Shown one piece after another: positions 34,726-47,100 of a DNA stretch of 64,000 nucleotides. Origin of the DNA: Hyaloperonospora brassicae. Taxonomy: Eukaryota > Oomycota > Peronosporomycetes > Peronosporales > Peronosporaceae. The position numbers were made by a program, and so were the translations under genes. The stretch is taken from the NCBI GenBank assembly GCA_947650285.1, contig CANTFL010001078.1:62001-126000 (forward strand). Reading direction: 5' to 3'. The notes below the pieces were generated by a model, which saw only the letters and a program-made list of their open reading frames with translations, was not told the DNA's origin and searched no databases. Position 1 is the stretch's first letter. Every line of letters begins with the position of its first letter.

Positions 34726-34821
34726 AACACACGTCAGTACGTCCGCACCGCTACTTCCCACTGGACAAAACATAACACACGTCAGTACGGCCGCCCGTTG
34801 CTTCCGATTGGGCAAAATTCG
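34726..34821. repeat. Imperfect 48-bp tandem duplication upstream of PIGO
   Basis: Two adjacent 48-bp units begin AACACACGTCAGTACG(T/G)CCGC and share later blocks (CTTCC, GG(A/G)CAAAA). Unit 1 is 34726-34773 and unit 2 is 34774-34821, ending 28 bp before the PIGO start codon. Such a position fits a duplicated promoter or leader element in the 269-bp space between the HECT stop and PIGO. Confidence 0.75.
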
Positions 34822-34849
34822 GCATCCCCACCGAAAGCCCCTTCACGCC

Positions 34850-37810
34850 ATGGGACATCACGTGCTCGCGGCGCTGTTCGCGCTGCACGCGGCAGCGCTC
34901 TACTTGTTCACCACGGGCTTCTTTCTCACTCGCTTCGAAGTCCCCGACGTAAGCACGTGCCACATGCTGCCGTCCGACACGGACGTCGCTCTCTCTCGTC
35001 TCCGTCACGGCCACAAAAATGCATCGATATTGACCGGCGCTGCTCGAAACGACTGCTGGATGCCCCGTCGCTTCCGTCGCGTCGTCTTTGTCGTCGTGGA
35101 CGCGCTACGATTCGACTTTGCAGTCTCTGGAGCGACCGGGCGGTCGACGTTCTATAGCGACCGACTGCCAGTGCTCAACGAGACGCTGGCGAAAGAGCCG
35201 GGACACGCGCTACTGCTCAAGTTTGTAGCCGACCCCCCCACGATGACGATGCAGCGCCTGAAGGGACTGACAACGGGCTCGTTGCCGACGTTCTTGGACA
35301 TTAAGGACAACATGGCCTCAAGCAGTCAGATCGTCGAGGACAATTTGCTGCGTCAGCTGCGAGCTCAGCACCGCGGCGTCGTGTTTATGGGCGACGATAC
35401 GTGGGACGCGTTGTACGCGCGCGAGTTTACGCGTAAATACGCATTCGACTCGTTCAATGTCAAAGATCTGCATTCGGTCGATCGCGGCGTGACGACGCAC
35501 TTGTTCCCCGAGCTCGACAAGCCGGATTGGGACTTGCTCGTCGCGCACTTCTTGGGCGTCGACCATGTTGGACACACGCACGGACCTAGCTCTGTCTTTA
35601 TGGCCCAAAAGCTCGATGAGATGAATGGCGTCTTGTCGAAGCTGTTGCAGCATTTGAAAGACATGCCAGGTGGAGAAGATGTGCTGCTAGCTGTGCTGGG
35701 AGACCATGGCATGTCGGCTGATGGCAATCACGGTGGCGCAACTGACGACGAGACTGGCGCTGCACTCTTTTTGTACAGCAAGGCACCGCTTGTTGTTGCT
35801 GCAAGCGAAGACAGTGAGGGTGGAAACGAGGAGCTCCAGAAATATGCAAAGACGTTGCGCGACAGCTTGCAAGAAGTTCCACAAGTTGACCTCGTGCCCA
35901 CGCTAGCGCTGTTGAGCGGCTTGCCAATTCCTTTCGGAAACCTTGGAAGCGTTATTCCGTCGCTGTTTTTCGTGCCCCCGCCGTCATCTGACGCCGTCAC
36001 AAACAGTGCGTTGGCTGCATTTCAGACCCTGAATCGTGCGTTGCGACTGAACCTCGACCAGGTGCGGCGTTACCTGCTTCGGTACTCATCCGCGTCCAAG
36101 CTGCCCGAAAGAGCGTACGATCAGCTCGAAACGCTTTTTGACGAGATTGTGCGTGTTGAGGATCAACTGACACGAGTGCAAGGAAGTGGGGAAGTCCCTG
36201 CCTTGTCTGAATCCGATCTTTTGCTACTACTACGTCTCCACCACGATCTATCAAAGCAACAGCAGCAATACCTACGTGAGGCGCTATCGCTAGGGCGTTC
36301 CATTTGGACGCAGTTTGATCTGTGCAGTATGGCCTGGGGGCTAATACTGCTTACATGGGCCTTTGTCGTTGGCGTTATTTCTACTCGAAGTGCCAGTGCT
36401 CATTCTAGACGTGCGTCGTGGAGTCTTCGACTTGGCGTCATTGCTGGGATGACCAGCGTGCTTTTCGTTTGCCCAGCAAGTGTCAATCTACCGCTTCTTC
36501 CAGCAGCCCCATTCTCGCGTGGTCTCGTGGCTCTCTCTTGCACCAGCCTAGCGACTATGACTGTACACCTCATGGGCCAGCGCAAAACAGGAGCGGGTGT
36601 TGACGGATCAAAAGCAAACGTGGAAACACTGCTGTCTCCAGTTACGGGGGCTTGGGTGGTATCCGCTGCTATTGTGGTGCTCCACGCGCTTGCACTGCTC
36701 TCCAATAGCTACATCGTGACAGAGGACAAAGTCATGCTGTACTTGTCCGAAACCACTGGGTATTTCTTGCTTGTGTGCGCCCAGCGCTCGGTTATCAAAC
36801 GGAGCGTCGCCACGGCTGCCGCGCTAGCTTTCATCGTTGCAACACGACTAGGCAGCGCGGTAGAGCCACCCAATATTATCAAGGTATCTGCGACTTTGGG
36901 GCGAACTTTTGCTCCGCTCGTTGTCATTGCTGCTCTCGCTGTTGGCTCCTCTGTGCTTGTGACCAAACACACAAGCCACGAGCTCTCTCTCACGGGTCGA
37001 CTAACGCTTGCGTCATCGTTATTGAGCTACTGCGTATGTGCAATCTTTTGGGCTGCATCGCCCATCCAAAGTACCTTCTGGAGACTGTGGCTGCCGCGAT
37101 CTGTGTATCTGATCTTCCTGGGAACGCTCAGTTGCCTGCTGTCGCGCACTGTACGGCCAATCATGCGGACGTTCTCTTGTGGACAAACAAAACGGCGACG
37201 GACATCTGACAACTTGCTGTTGGCCTGGCAGTTCATTCCAGCGTTCATGCTAGTGCTGGGACCCACGTCTCCGTTGTCAGTATTATGTCTGGTGGTACAG
37301 TACCTGAGCTTGTCATTCATCGCCTCTTGCTATCGGTCCGTTTTTCCGGCATCAGGCAATATCGTGACGCCATGGGTACTGCTCTGGGCTTCGTGCTCCT
37401 ACCAAGCGTTCTTCACAACGGGCCATGCAAACACATTTACGAGCTTGCAAAATGCCGCCGGTTTTGTGGGCTTCGACGACTTCAGCTTTTACGGTGCAGG
37501 CGTCCTTCTCGGCCTCAACACGTTCGGCTGCTTTGTGATAGCCATACTGGCGCTGCCTTGGTTGACATTGGATCGACCTTCTGATGGACGCACAGTGGCT
37601 CTTGCTTTCTCGGCGTACTACACTCTCAATGCATTGGTATCGACGCTGTTTGTCGCGCTCCAACGACGGCATTTGATGGTGTGGGCTATCTTTGCGCCCA
37701 AGTTTATCTTCGACGGAGTGACCTTGTTGGTTGTCGATTTTTTGCTGCTTCTATTGTACGCACCATTTTCATGGCATGCTCAATGCATTCACATCGATTC
37801 GAGTAAATGA
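34850..37810 (+). CDS. PIGO: GPI ethanolamine phosphate transferase 3 (PIG-O/Gpi13)
   Basis: This is a 986-aa single-exon membrane enzyme of the ER. It adds ethanolamine phosphate to the third mannose of the GPI precursor, the bridge later joined to proteins. ATG 34850 begins a signal-anchor helix (ALFALHAAALYLFTTGFF). The lumenal alkaline-phosphatase-like domain follows: VVFVVVDALRFDF (about 77-90), PTMTMQRLKGLTTGSLPTF, HFLGVDHVGHTHG (about 232) and LGDHGMSADGNHGG (about 283), which carry the metal-binding Asp/His residues. Residues from about 495 to the end form many hydrophobic spans. PIG-O is separated from PIG-N and PIG-G by the MTMQRLKGLTTGSLPTFLDI segment and by length. It starts 269 bp after the HECT gene and ends 82 bp from the convergent LRR gene. 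The upstream in-frame extension begins only at a TTG. Confidence 0.93.
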   Translation: MGHHVLAALFALHAAALYLFTTGFFLTRFEVPDVSTCHMLPSDTDVALSRLRHGHKNASILTGAARNDCWMPRRFRRVVFVVVDALRFDFAVSGATGRSTFYSDRLPVLNETLAKEPGHALLLKFVADPPTMTMQRLKGLTTGSLPTFLDIKDNMASSSQIVEDNLLRQLRAQHRGVVFMGDDTWDALYAREFTRKYAFDSFNVKDLHSVDRGVTTHLFPELDKPDWDLLVAHFLGVDHVGHTHGPSSVFMAQKLDEMNGVLSKLLQHLKDMPGGEDVLLAVLGDHGMSADGNHGGATDDETGAALFLYSKAPLVVAASEDSEGGNEELQKYAKTLRDSLQEVPQVDLVPTLALLSGLPIPFGNLGSVIPSLFFVPPPSSDAVTNSALAAFQTLNRALRLNLDQVRRYLLRYSSASKLPERAYDQLETLFDEIVRVEDQLTRVQGSGEVPALSESDLLLLLRLHHDLSKQQQQYLREALSLGRSIWTQFDLCSMAWGLILLTWAFVVGVISTRSASAHSRRASWSLRLGVIAGMTSVLFVCPASVNLPLLPAAPFSRGLVALSCTSLATMTVHLMGQRKTGAGVDGSKANVETLLSPVTGAWVVSAAIVVLHALALLSNSYIVTEDKVMLYLSETTGYFLLVCAQRSVIKRSVATAAALAFIVATRLGSAVEPPNIIKVSATLGRTFAPLVVIAALAVGSSVLVTKHTSHELSLTGRLTLASSLLSYCVCAIFWAASPIQSTFWRLWLPRSVYLIFLGTLSCLLSRTVRPIMRTFSCGQTKRRRTSDNLLLAWQFIPAFMLVLGPTSPLSVLCLVVQYLSLSFIASCYRSVFPASGNIVTPWVLLWASCSYQAFFTTGHANTFTSLQNAAGFVGFDDFSFYGAGVLLGLNTFGCFVIAILALPWLTLDRPSDGRTVALAFSAYYTLNALVSTLFVALQRRHLMVWAIFAPKFIFDGVTLLVVDFLLLLLYAPFSWHAQCIHIDSSK

Positions 37811-37892
37811 TATGAGTAGTCTTCGTGAACTACCTGACTACAACTGCTTTGCTTCACATCATGACGAAGCCGCCGTCTTTGACCTCTCGTCC

Positions 37893-40576
37893 TCACCGCA
37901 TCGTCATGGTCACAGCATGCGCAACAACATCATCCCATTCGTCACTGTGTACTTCGTCATTTGTATCTGGTTCCGCAGAAGGAGCTGTGACCTCGCGGAT
38001 ACCGTTGCATGAAACCATGATGTACTCGCACGTGCTCGCGCCGGTACCCGGGTCGGCAGGTGATGGCTCCTCGATATAAAACCCTTCAGTGATTGCTTCC
38101 CACGGTGGTGGGGCCAGCGGAATGCTGCTTTGTAGTGTGATCCCTCCGTTAGCACAAAGCGCGACAAACTTCTTGAACGATACTTCCCGCACGTCACGGC
38201 TTGCGCACAGCAGGCACGAATAGACCGTTGGCAAGTCGTCATCTTTCCTTCGATCAGGGTGTCTTGGCGTAAGTAGCGAAAGAGCTCTGCAACTCATGCA
38301 GTTGCAAATCACGATGCAGCCATTGTATTGCTGGAACAAATGCGCAACCAGTGGTGAAAGCAAAGCTTCCAGTAAAGTCGCTGAGCTTAGCTGGTATGCA
38401 GCATCCGTGAATACCGATGATACGCGCGATCTTAGCGTCATCGTGATGCGTTTCGCTGAATTTGACAGCATCGACGTGCCAACAGCGGCGATATCCGGGA
38501 AGCTTCGTGTAATGGTGAGTGGGTTGTTTCCATCGTTGACAATTAGCTTTGCGACCACCCCTTGAGGCTGCACACACACCAAAGTTAGCAATTGTAAACG
38601 ACAAGAATCATCCGGTGGCGGTGATACCTTGATCTCTACATCTGCTGGGATGCCCTCAGTGTCGAATTGTAGACCGAGCTCCATAGCTTCTTTTGCACTT
38701 AGCAGCACTCGGACGCCGACACTTCGTCCAGGTTTCTACAGTGTACATGCATAAACGTTAGAAGAATGCTCGAACGACCTATTCAAGGCGGCAACAACAA
38801 CTCTGCACCTGAAAAGTAGATATCTGACTTTGTGAAGCCGAACGCACGAAAAGTGGATTGACATATTCCATATCGTTGTCTTTCCGCACGAGCGTTTTCT
38901 CTTCCCCAAGGCCTCGCCCGGAATCCCTCGCCGTATAGTCGCAGTAGAGCGCTCGAGAGTGCCCGAACGTAGCGCCATCACTGTCTTGTTCTTCTGATGT
39001 ATGCACACTTTGTTAGCATTAGCAGAGACAGGTGTGACTACTTCAAACACGCACCGATCGTCGCGGTTTGCTCGATGTATTCTCGTTTTACAGTTCTTAC
39101 AACAATATCGCGCTGCGTTCTGAAGTACTCGTCGACAGTTCGAGGTACCGCTTGAGCGTCTGGACTACCTTGAGTGCTTGCAAGTGGCCTCAAGGCGTCA
39201 TCTTCACCATCTGCCTCGCCAACGTCAGCATTTTGACTCGGGATGCTTTTCGTCGGAAATGTCGATGGCGGATTCTGGATCTCTACAAACTTAGCGGAAA
39301 CAGCGCGTGATGGAGGAAGACATGGATACCCCAGCACCAGCTTTAGGTTCTTTGCTGCATTGCCACTTTGTATAAGCGCTCTCGGGTACACCGGGGCGCT
39401 CTGTGACTGCCCCCAACTTTTACTCTCGACGATGTCATGCGACTTCACATCATCCCGCATCATCAACATGCGGCGATTTTTCATACTGCTTACCTCAGCG
39501 TCACTCCAGCGGTGGCCATCTAGCTCGACTGGCTCGCCCAAGTAAAAAAGTACCTCCCGTCGATAGTCTGGTCGCCGTGCAATCGGATTGAACTCCATCT
39601 TGAGGTACGTGAGTCGCGAAAGTCCAGTCAACAACTCCATTTCCGTGATATCTTCGACCAAGTTGTGCGAAACGTCGAGTCGTTCTAGCGACGTGAGCGT
39701 CTCGATCCCTTTCAATGACACGATCCGGTTCACCGCTAGATCCAGCTCCCGCAGTCCACGCAGCGCTTGGACCGGCGGCACTCGCGTCAGCCGATTATGG
39801 CACAGCTTCAGTAACTCAAGCGATCTCGTCGTCACGTGTGCATCAAACTTGTGAATCTTGTTCCAGCCGAGGTCCAGTATCTTGACCGCTTTCAGTAGAT
39901 TCACTGACTCGTCTACGCGCTCCAGTGCACAGCAGTTCATGTGCAGCTTCAGCAACTTCCTCCACGGCATCGCCCGACCAGGGGCCAGCAACTGACTCAG
40001 CGCCGTTGCGTCCGTGTGCTCGATATGGAGCTCCCGCAACTGACTCGCGAAAAAGTGCACGTGCTGGAGCTCCGTCACGTCGGCGTTCAGCGCTTCCACG
40101 ACCTTGAGCGACGGGAAAATCTCCACTTGGATGGGGCTCTGAGGCCCCTCGACGTCCTCCGATAGACCGACTTGCTGTGACTGGTTGTGCACGCGCAGAC
40201 GTTGCACTTCCCGTAGAATGGTCGACAGCTTGAGCACGGGAATGTGCGCGCTCGCCTTGACCTTGAGCTGTAGCTGGGGCTGGATCGTCCAGGCCTCGAC
40301 GATCTGCGTACTGTCGTCGCGTCGCGGCACGAGCGCGTCGTGGAGACGCGACGCCAAGAGGTGGACTTGCGACGCACTTAGGACGACAAAGGGCTGCGCG
40401 CGGCGGGACACGTGCTGCTGCAGCGTCTCTTCGAGCGTCTTGAGGTACGTGTCGTCGTCCAGGGACTCGTCAATGACGATACTCGCGTCATTTGGTAGTG
40501 CCGCGAGGCGCGTGGCGAGCGGTGGCGTCCGTCTCGCCAGCGTCGCGCGCACTTCAAGACGGTGGCCGCTGTCCAT
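37893..40576 (-). CDS. Leucine-rich-repeat protein resembling STK11IP/LIP1, four exons
   Basis: Exons (minus strand) are 40576-39055, 38993-38809, 38735-38628 and 38567-37893; introns are 61, 73 and 60 nt with GTGCGT, GTGCAG and GTATCA donors and CAG/TAG acceptors. All phases close to give 829 aa. Residues about 180-345 hold SDS22-like leucine-rich repeats (LKLHMNCCALERVDE, VKILDLGWNKIHKF, LRELDLAVNRIVSL, LERLDVSHNLVEDI). They end in a cap with YLKMEFNPIARRPDYRREVL. This block and the long non-repetitive tail resemble LKB1-interacting protein STK11IP or nischarin-type scaffolds. The C-terminal region has CNCMSC and CLLC pairs about 30 residues apart, which may bind zinc. The 60-nt intron contains no stop, so its retention would merely add 20 residues. 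The partner kinase is not known here. Confidence 0.75.
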
Positions 40577-41153
40577 GTGCGTCGTCGTGGCGCGCAGTGG
40601 GTGGTCTTAAGTACGCAGCTGAGGCGCTGGGACATCTGAGTCTGCGCTCTCGAAAGAGTGACCGGCGCACTTTGCAAACGTGATCCGCACTTAGCCGACC
40701 GCAAGGGGAGAAAGCGAGAAAGAGAGAGAGAAAAGCTCACACAGAACGCCACTACCGCTCCGCCCGTTGTCGCTGAGCAGACGCGGCGATCCTTTGGCTG
40801 GCGAGCACGCGGCCGAGCTACAGCAGGTCTAGGGGTTCAAGCAAGGAAGAACGGCAGGCGTCGGTGACCGCCCGCGACGCACGAGGAGACGCGTCGGGCT
40901 TAGGCAGAAGAAGGCGACCGCGTGCAGCAACTTTACAGCGCGACTCGGCGCTGCTGTCGGCAACCGTAGCAGCAGTAGCAGCCGCAGTAGCAGTGGGACA
41001 CGAAGTAGCAGCAACTCAAGCAGCAGTTGCACGAAAGCACTGCGCCTAGTAGACAGCAGCCTCGCGGCCGCTTGCACGATACCCGGTCTACCCAGCCCCA
41101 GCAGTCCCGCAACGAGCAGCAGTGGACAGGAGAAGAAGCTGCACGGGCGTTCT
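40577..41153. promoter_or_regulatory. Divergent promoter region of the LRR and USP genes
   Basis: 577 bp lie between the two divergent start codons and must hold both promoters and leaders. Visible features are GAGAAAGAGAGAGAGAAAAG at about 40709-40732 and a CAG/TAGCAGCCG-rich run at about 40965-41040 that probably belongs to the USP leader. No TATA box or initiator could be fixed. Confidence 0.5.
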
Positions 41154-44100
41154 ATGGACCGTGCCCCTGTGAACGACAAGGACAGTCAGAAGCGACGCAA
41201 GAAGAGCTCGGCAGGCCACGTGGACGCCATGAACGACGAGCAGCTCGAGCTGTTTCACGTGGTGCAGGAAGACTTGTGCCACAAATCGACTGTCGGCTGG
41301 CAGAACGCGGTCAAAGTGCTCAACTCGGCCTACCAGCACCTCGAGCGACCGGAAAGCCAAGCTTTCCTGGATGACGCGTTTTCCAAGATCATCAGCATCA
41401 TGCTGGACCAGCAGTACGTGCTTACGATCGCTTGCGTTGCTGGATCTTCCGCTGATCAGTCTTGTTATGGATTTGTTGCTTGCTGCTCCTATTGCTGCTG
41501 CTGTTGTTGTTTTTGTATTGCTACTTAGTGCGAGCAAGATCGGGTCGTTTGAAAAGTCGTGTGTGACGCAGTGCTTGTCGCTGGCGGTTCCATTGGTAGT
41601 CGCTCAGCTGAAAGCAGGCAAGTACTTCCAGGCGCTGCCGGTGCTGACGATGCTGTTTAGCAAGAAGAAGACGTTTTATAAAGACCTCCGCACGTCAGCA
41701 ATGATTGGCAGCTACTGGAACAAGGTGCCTGGGTCGCCAGAAGTGCGGGCGCAGTGCATTGAGGCGTTTTGCGAGCTCAAAGGGTTTCACTTGCTATTGA
41801 GCACACTGGAGCTATTGATGAACAATCGACGAGAGGGCGACGACCTTGAAGCTGTCATGGATAGCGAGGATATCCGTATTCTCTTGCAAGCGCTGTTGGA
41901 GTTTCGAACGTTTGTACCAGAGAGCCTCTGCACTAAGATCTCCGTGTTGATCATGACGTACTATACAAAAGTTTCGGACTCGGTGCTGAAGAAAGAGTCG
42001 AGTGACGCGGTGGGGGCCGTCATCAGCACCATTCGAAGATTTGTGGACGCAGGTGTTGTTTCGTCCGAATCGATTAATGCGTTATGGCTTGATATTACGG
42101 AAAGGTACGTGGAATCGACCTCCTTGCCCCTGCGGCTTTTCGGCCTGGAGCAGATCAACCAAATTGTGAACTGTGCTCGAGCATCACGAGCTCTCCCTCC
42201 ACGCTACTTCGTCCGGAACGCTGGTACAGCCGCAGTCAATGGAGTGTACTCGCTAAAGGCTAATACCTCGTCGGCGACGTACGTTTTCCGGCAGCAAGAA
42301 ACGGGCCAGGTGTTTACGCTCTTTTGTTGCACAATGAAAAGCGGTATGAAGTGGTGGTTTATCTCGGAGGCCGACAAGATGCAGCCTGGGTCGGATCAAG
42401 ATATTGATTATTACCAGCACCAATCGCAGTACGAAGAGTACTTGCCTCCGACACACAACTGGATTCCTACTGGAAAAGGAGAGGGTCCAGCTCCTGAACT
42501 CGTTGCGGAAAGCATCCAGGAGAATGGTGAGGCGAGTGTCACTCGACTTGACAATATTTTGAGCGCGTGGGTGGTAAACAAAGCGATTCTCGAGGGAATC
42601 TTTGGTGACAGGATCCATCGAGAGATCGTATCGCGCAGTGCGTTGCTAGTGAAGTTTTTGGCAGAATCGAACAGGTTGGATACGGACTCCATTGATGTGA
42701 TTTGGCAGTCTTGTATACAGAAAGACCAAACTCTGGTGCACGAAATCCACAACTTACTGATCGCCACGGTACCATTTCTATCAAATGAGCTGCTATTGCA
42801 CCTCGTGAAGAGTATCCACGCATCGTTGTCGCGAAGTTTGGAAAAGAACGAGTCTTTTCCGGAGCTAGTTACATTTTTGCAGCGGCTAGCGACTAACTCT
42901 CCTAGTTTCCTGATGGATCGCAACGTGAACGTCACGACTGCAATCTTGCAGCTGCTCTGGTCGATTCAGATGCACTGCAGCATTGCAAACATCCGGTTGA
43001 GCAGAAGCCTACGCGATTTTTTCCAAGAAGGGCTACGAAGCGAATACGGGGAGCCGCTGCGAAAGGCATTTTTGTATGAATGTATCGATGGAATCAAAAA
43101 GTCTTGCTCGTTGTCAAGTCCGGCACTAGATTCTGTACCGTCGCCCTCTTCTGCGACGACCCTTTCAGCTCCTGGCACCGTTACGTCAGCGGAGTTGACT
43201 AGCAAGTGTTCAACAGCCTCCAAGTCATTGGAGCTGCTGAAATTTTTGATCGACTCGTACCGCACGGATCAGGCTCTCGTGGTAGAATCGCTCAATTCAG
43301 AGCACGGTTTGGTTAGCTTGTTGTTTGACGAGCTTGCAACGTTTGTGGCGCGCCGAACCGATAAGCAGTCCCCTAGTTATCGCACCGCCGTCGGCCATCG
43401 TTTAGAATTGATACATTACGTTCATGTGAAGTCGCCGAAGCTGGAACTGCTGATTCCGCAGATCGAGCGTTTGTGGAACGTGCTCTCATCTTCACCTGCC
43501 GAGCGTGAATTGTGCCTGATATTTTTTAACCAGACAAGCATGCGCCGCAACCAACAAGTCGGAGCAGCACCTGGTGTCAACACACGAGGCGGGTCAATTA
43601 GCTCAGCCTTCAATTTAGACGTCTGCTTCTACGTTTTCAACGAGCTGCTGTGCAAACAAACAGACTTTCGGACGCTAGGATGCATGGGCTACAAGTGTTT
43701 TAACACCTATTTCGTGGGCCTGAATGCGCAGCCCAAACCGCTGCAGCACTTTGAAGAGTCGTCTGAAAGTGACACGTTGAATCTACTCGGAATGGACGCT
43801 TTGTGGCGTATTGCATTTGAAGCCCCTCTAGAAGTTGCCGAAATGGCTACACGCGAGTTGCTTCGTGTGTACGGACGGCCGATGACCGATCTTGTTTACG
43901 AAGGCGAGAGCAAATCCGACGACGGTGTGAAGGATTTTTTGTCACGTGTATTTAAACAGCTATCTACGGTAAAGGACAGCTCACTGGACTCTCTGAAGTT
44001 GGTGCAGCAATGCGCGAGTCTGTTGACAGGGCTAGTGTCTAGCGCTCGTAAGCAGCAGACGTTTATTCCACATGGGTTAAGCGGCCGTGGCGCGTACTTC

Positions 44101-47100
44101 ACGGTCACGGTGATAGCCCAGCGAATACCTTCATCCAACTCGAGCGGGTCAGGAACGTCTGCGACAGCAGCTTCAAACCACGACAACGCGGTGCGAACGA
44201 TACAAGCCTCCGTATACTCCAACCAGGCCCTCTGGCTCTTCCGCAAACAGATTGAAAAGCTAGTGAGCCATCCGATGGAGCGGACGAAGATCCTCTCGTC
44301 TGGTTCGGCAGTGTCAGGAGATCACAAAACACTTGCCGATTTGCAGATCACGGAGTCTAGTGAAGTGCGAGTACTGATGTTCAATTCGGTTGTGCAACGT
44401 CCTAGCTCCAGCCCAATGGACCAAGATCACTGCATGGCCACGACCAGCAACGGACCATCTTCTTATCCGCTGTCTTCTTCATTCACGCAGCACCCCGGGC
44501 TAGTGGTTGCGCGTGATGCGTCTTATTTCGAAATACTGTTTCGTGTGCTCGACATTGTGGAAGGCCATTCAGTCCACGAGTTACTCTGGGCCTTCTTGAA
44601 GCAAATCCCTACAAGTGAGGAGCTCCTTGACCGTGTTTCCAACATCGGTACGGCTGATAAAAGCGATGAGCATGTGAGCACTGGCCTCTCTTCGGACCGG
44701 CCTGGTACTGACGGAATTGAATCCAACTGGTCGTCCTTGTTGAAAAGAATGTCGTCTCATCAGGCTATTTACACGCTACAAATTATGGATGCGCTGCTTC
44801 TCCCCTCGGAAATCGCAAAGACCCCGTTTGCACAGACGTATCTCCAGCGCTTCATATCCGGGGGTGGATTTCACGAAGTGCTATCGTATTTCATCGGTGC
44901 AAACTTTCACAAGAGTTCTTTCAACGAAGGTGCCGCAGTGGCACTTCGTATCTTGAAGTTTTGCCTTTTCGATTCAGGCCATGATAATGGACTTTACTCG
45001 GTGGCGACGACTACCGTAGAATCCCCCAGTGAGGAAGGGCTCCATAGCAAGGCCTCGATGACTACTGACCATAGCGAAGGCAGGGGTACGGAAACACCTA
45101 GGACGAAGATCGTTATGGAGCAGAATCGATATGAGCAGTTGGTACTAAAGATCGCGGAGCTCGTGGTTTCCGAATACACAAGGGTGGAGGAGAAAACATC
45201 AGAAAAGAACACTGCGCACCGCATTTTGATTGATGCCGTGAAGACGGTGGAGTCCGTTGTGTCCATTTTGCATGACGCAGCAGCTAAGTATATCAAGGCG
45301 CTAGAACCACGCGCTATCATTATCACTATCTTCACGAAGTTTGAGTCAGAGCGAGTGCGGCACCAGTGGCTCTCATCACTGGAATCCATTTGCAGGGCGT
45401 CCGATGCAGCGGCTGAAGTGGTGTTTGAGGAATTTATCCAGTCTGTTGATCGTATCGAGAGCGTGACTGCGCCGTGCGACCAGTACACACGCATGCTCTG
45501 CTCTTTGGCGCGTCTGGAGGGCGGCAACTCGTCCATGTATTGCCACAAGCTTGCCCAGGCTGTAGTGGCCAAATTCCGTCGTGGTTTTGCGAGCAAGTTC
45601 CTGGCCTGCAATGGGCGGTCGTGCGAAGTACTGATTGGATTCATGGAGTTTCTGCGTGAGGTGCTGGTGGCACATGCTAATGTGCGAGCTGAAATCGCCC
45701 GCGATATTGTGGATGTCGTGTATGATGAGTGTTTGTTCACTTTGCCCTCTGAAGGCCGACGTCGCTGCCCGCTGTGCGTGTCGCTGGAGACGCGACGTCC
45801 TGCGTTCAAGCTGCTCGCTAGTGCAATTTCTTCGGATGCGAGCATTCTGCACGACTTGCATGGACGCCTGACCAGGCTGTTCACGCGAAGCAATGCGTTG
45901 CGGTTCAAGTGGGGCCAAGAAAATAACATTGAAACACGTGGCAACGGCGAACATGTCGGGCTGAAAAATCAAGGCTGCTCCTGCTACATGAATTCTTTCT
46001 TGCAGCAGTTGTTCATGCATCCGACGCTGCGCCGGGGACTGCTAGGCGCCAAGGTAGCACCTCGCCCTACTCCACAAGAACCGACAAAGGCAGAAGCAGA
46101 AACCTTCCCGGAGCGCTTGATGGGCTGTCGTGTGGCACTAGAATGTCTCGGAGGGCGGGTATACGAAGCCGATGTGGTGGGATACGATGATGCATCTGGT
46201 CAGCACACGATGCGGTACGAGAATGGAGGCGAGGCAAGCTTCGTGCTAGCAGAGGGGCGACCGGGAAATGAAAACGGTCGCTTCGTGATCTTGCAAGCGG
46301 AGTTGACGGGCACTCACGCGACGTTGGAAGTTCTTCGTCAACTTCAGCGCACGTTTTGCTACTTGCGCGACAGTGAGATGCGTTATTTCAATCCAAAGGC
46401 ATTTGTCGACTCATGCACGTGTCTGAATCTGGAGTTCTCGGTTTACCAGCAAAATGATGCAACCGAGTTTTGTGATAAGCTGTTGGATCGGTTAGAGACA
46501 GGTCTCAAGACCACGCCTCAAGGCACAAGGTGTCTCCAGGACGTTCTCGGCGGCAAGCTGATATCTCAGAAGCTTCCGAAAGACTGCGGACATCGATACG
46601 AACGTGAAGAGCCATTCATTCGGCTAGAGTTACAGATCCGTGGAAAGGAAAGCATTGAAGAATCCCTTTCAGCTTTTGTTGAAGGGGAACTTATGGATGG
46701 CGACAACAAGGTGGAATGTGAGCTGTGTGCTACAAAGAAGGCTGCGGTTCGACGCACGTGCTTCGGATCGCTGCCCAACCTGCTCATTCTTCACTTGAAA
46801 CGTTTTGATTTGGACTACACGACGTTTGAGACCGTCAAGTTGAACAATCGCTGTTCGTTTCCTATGCGTCTGAGCATGAAACCATACACGAAGGCAGGTC
46901 TGGAGGAGCAGGAGGCCCGCTGTGATTTGCAGCAAGAAAGCGAAGAAACGTCGACCGACGAAGACATGGCCTCCGATGACTCGAGCGACTCGGACGAGTT
47001 TATGACCAATGTTAACGACGATACGCCAGCAATTCCAGCTTCAGTGTCACCTACGTCGACAACTAAGCTGGCTGCCTCGCCACTAGATGTGACTGATGAA

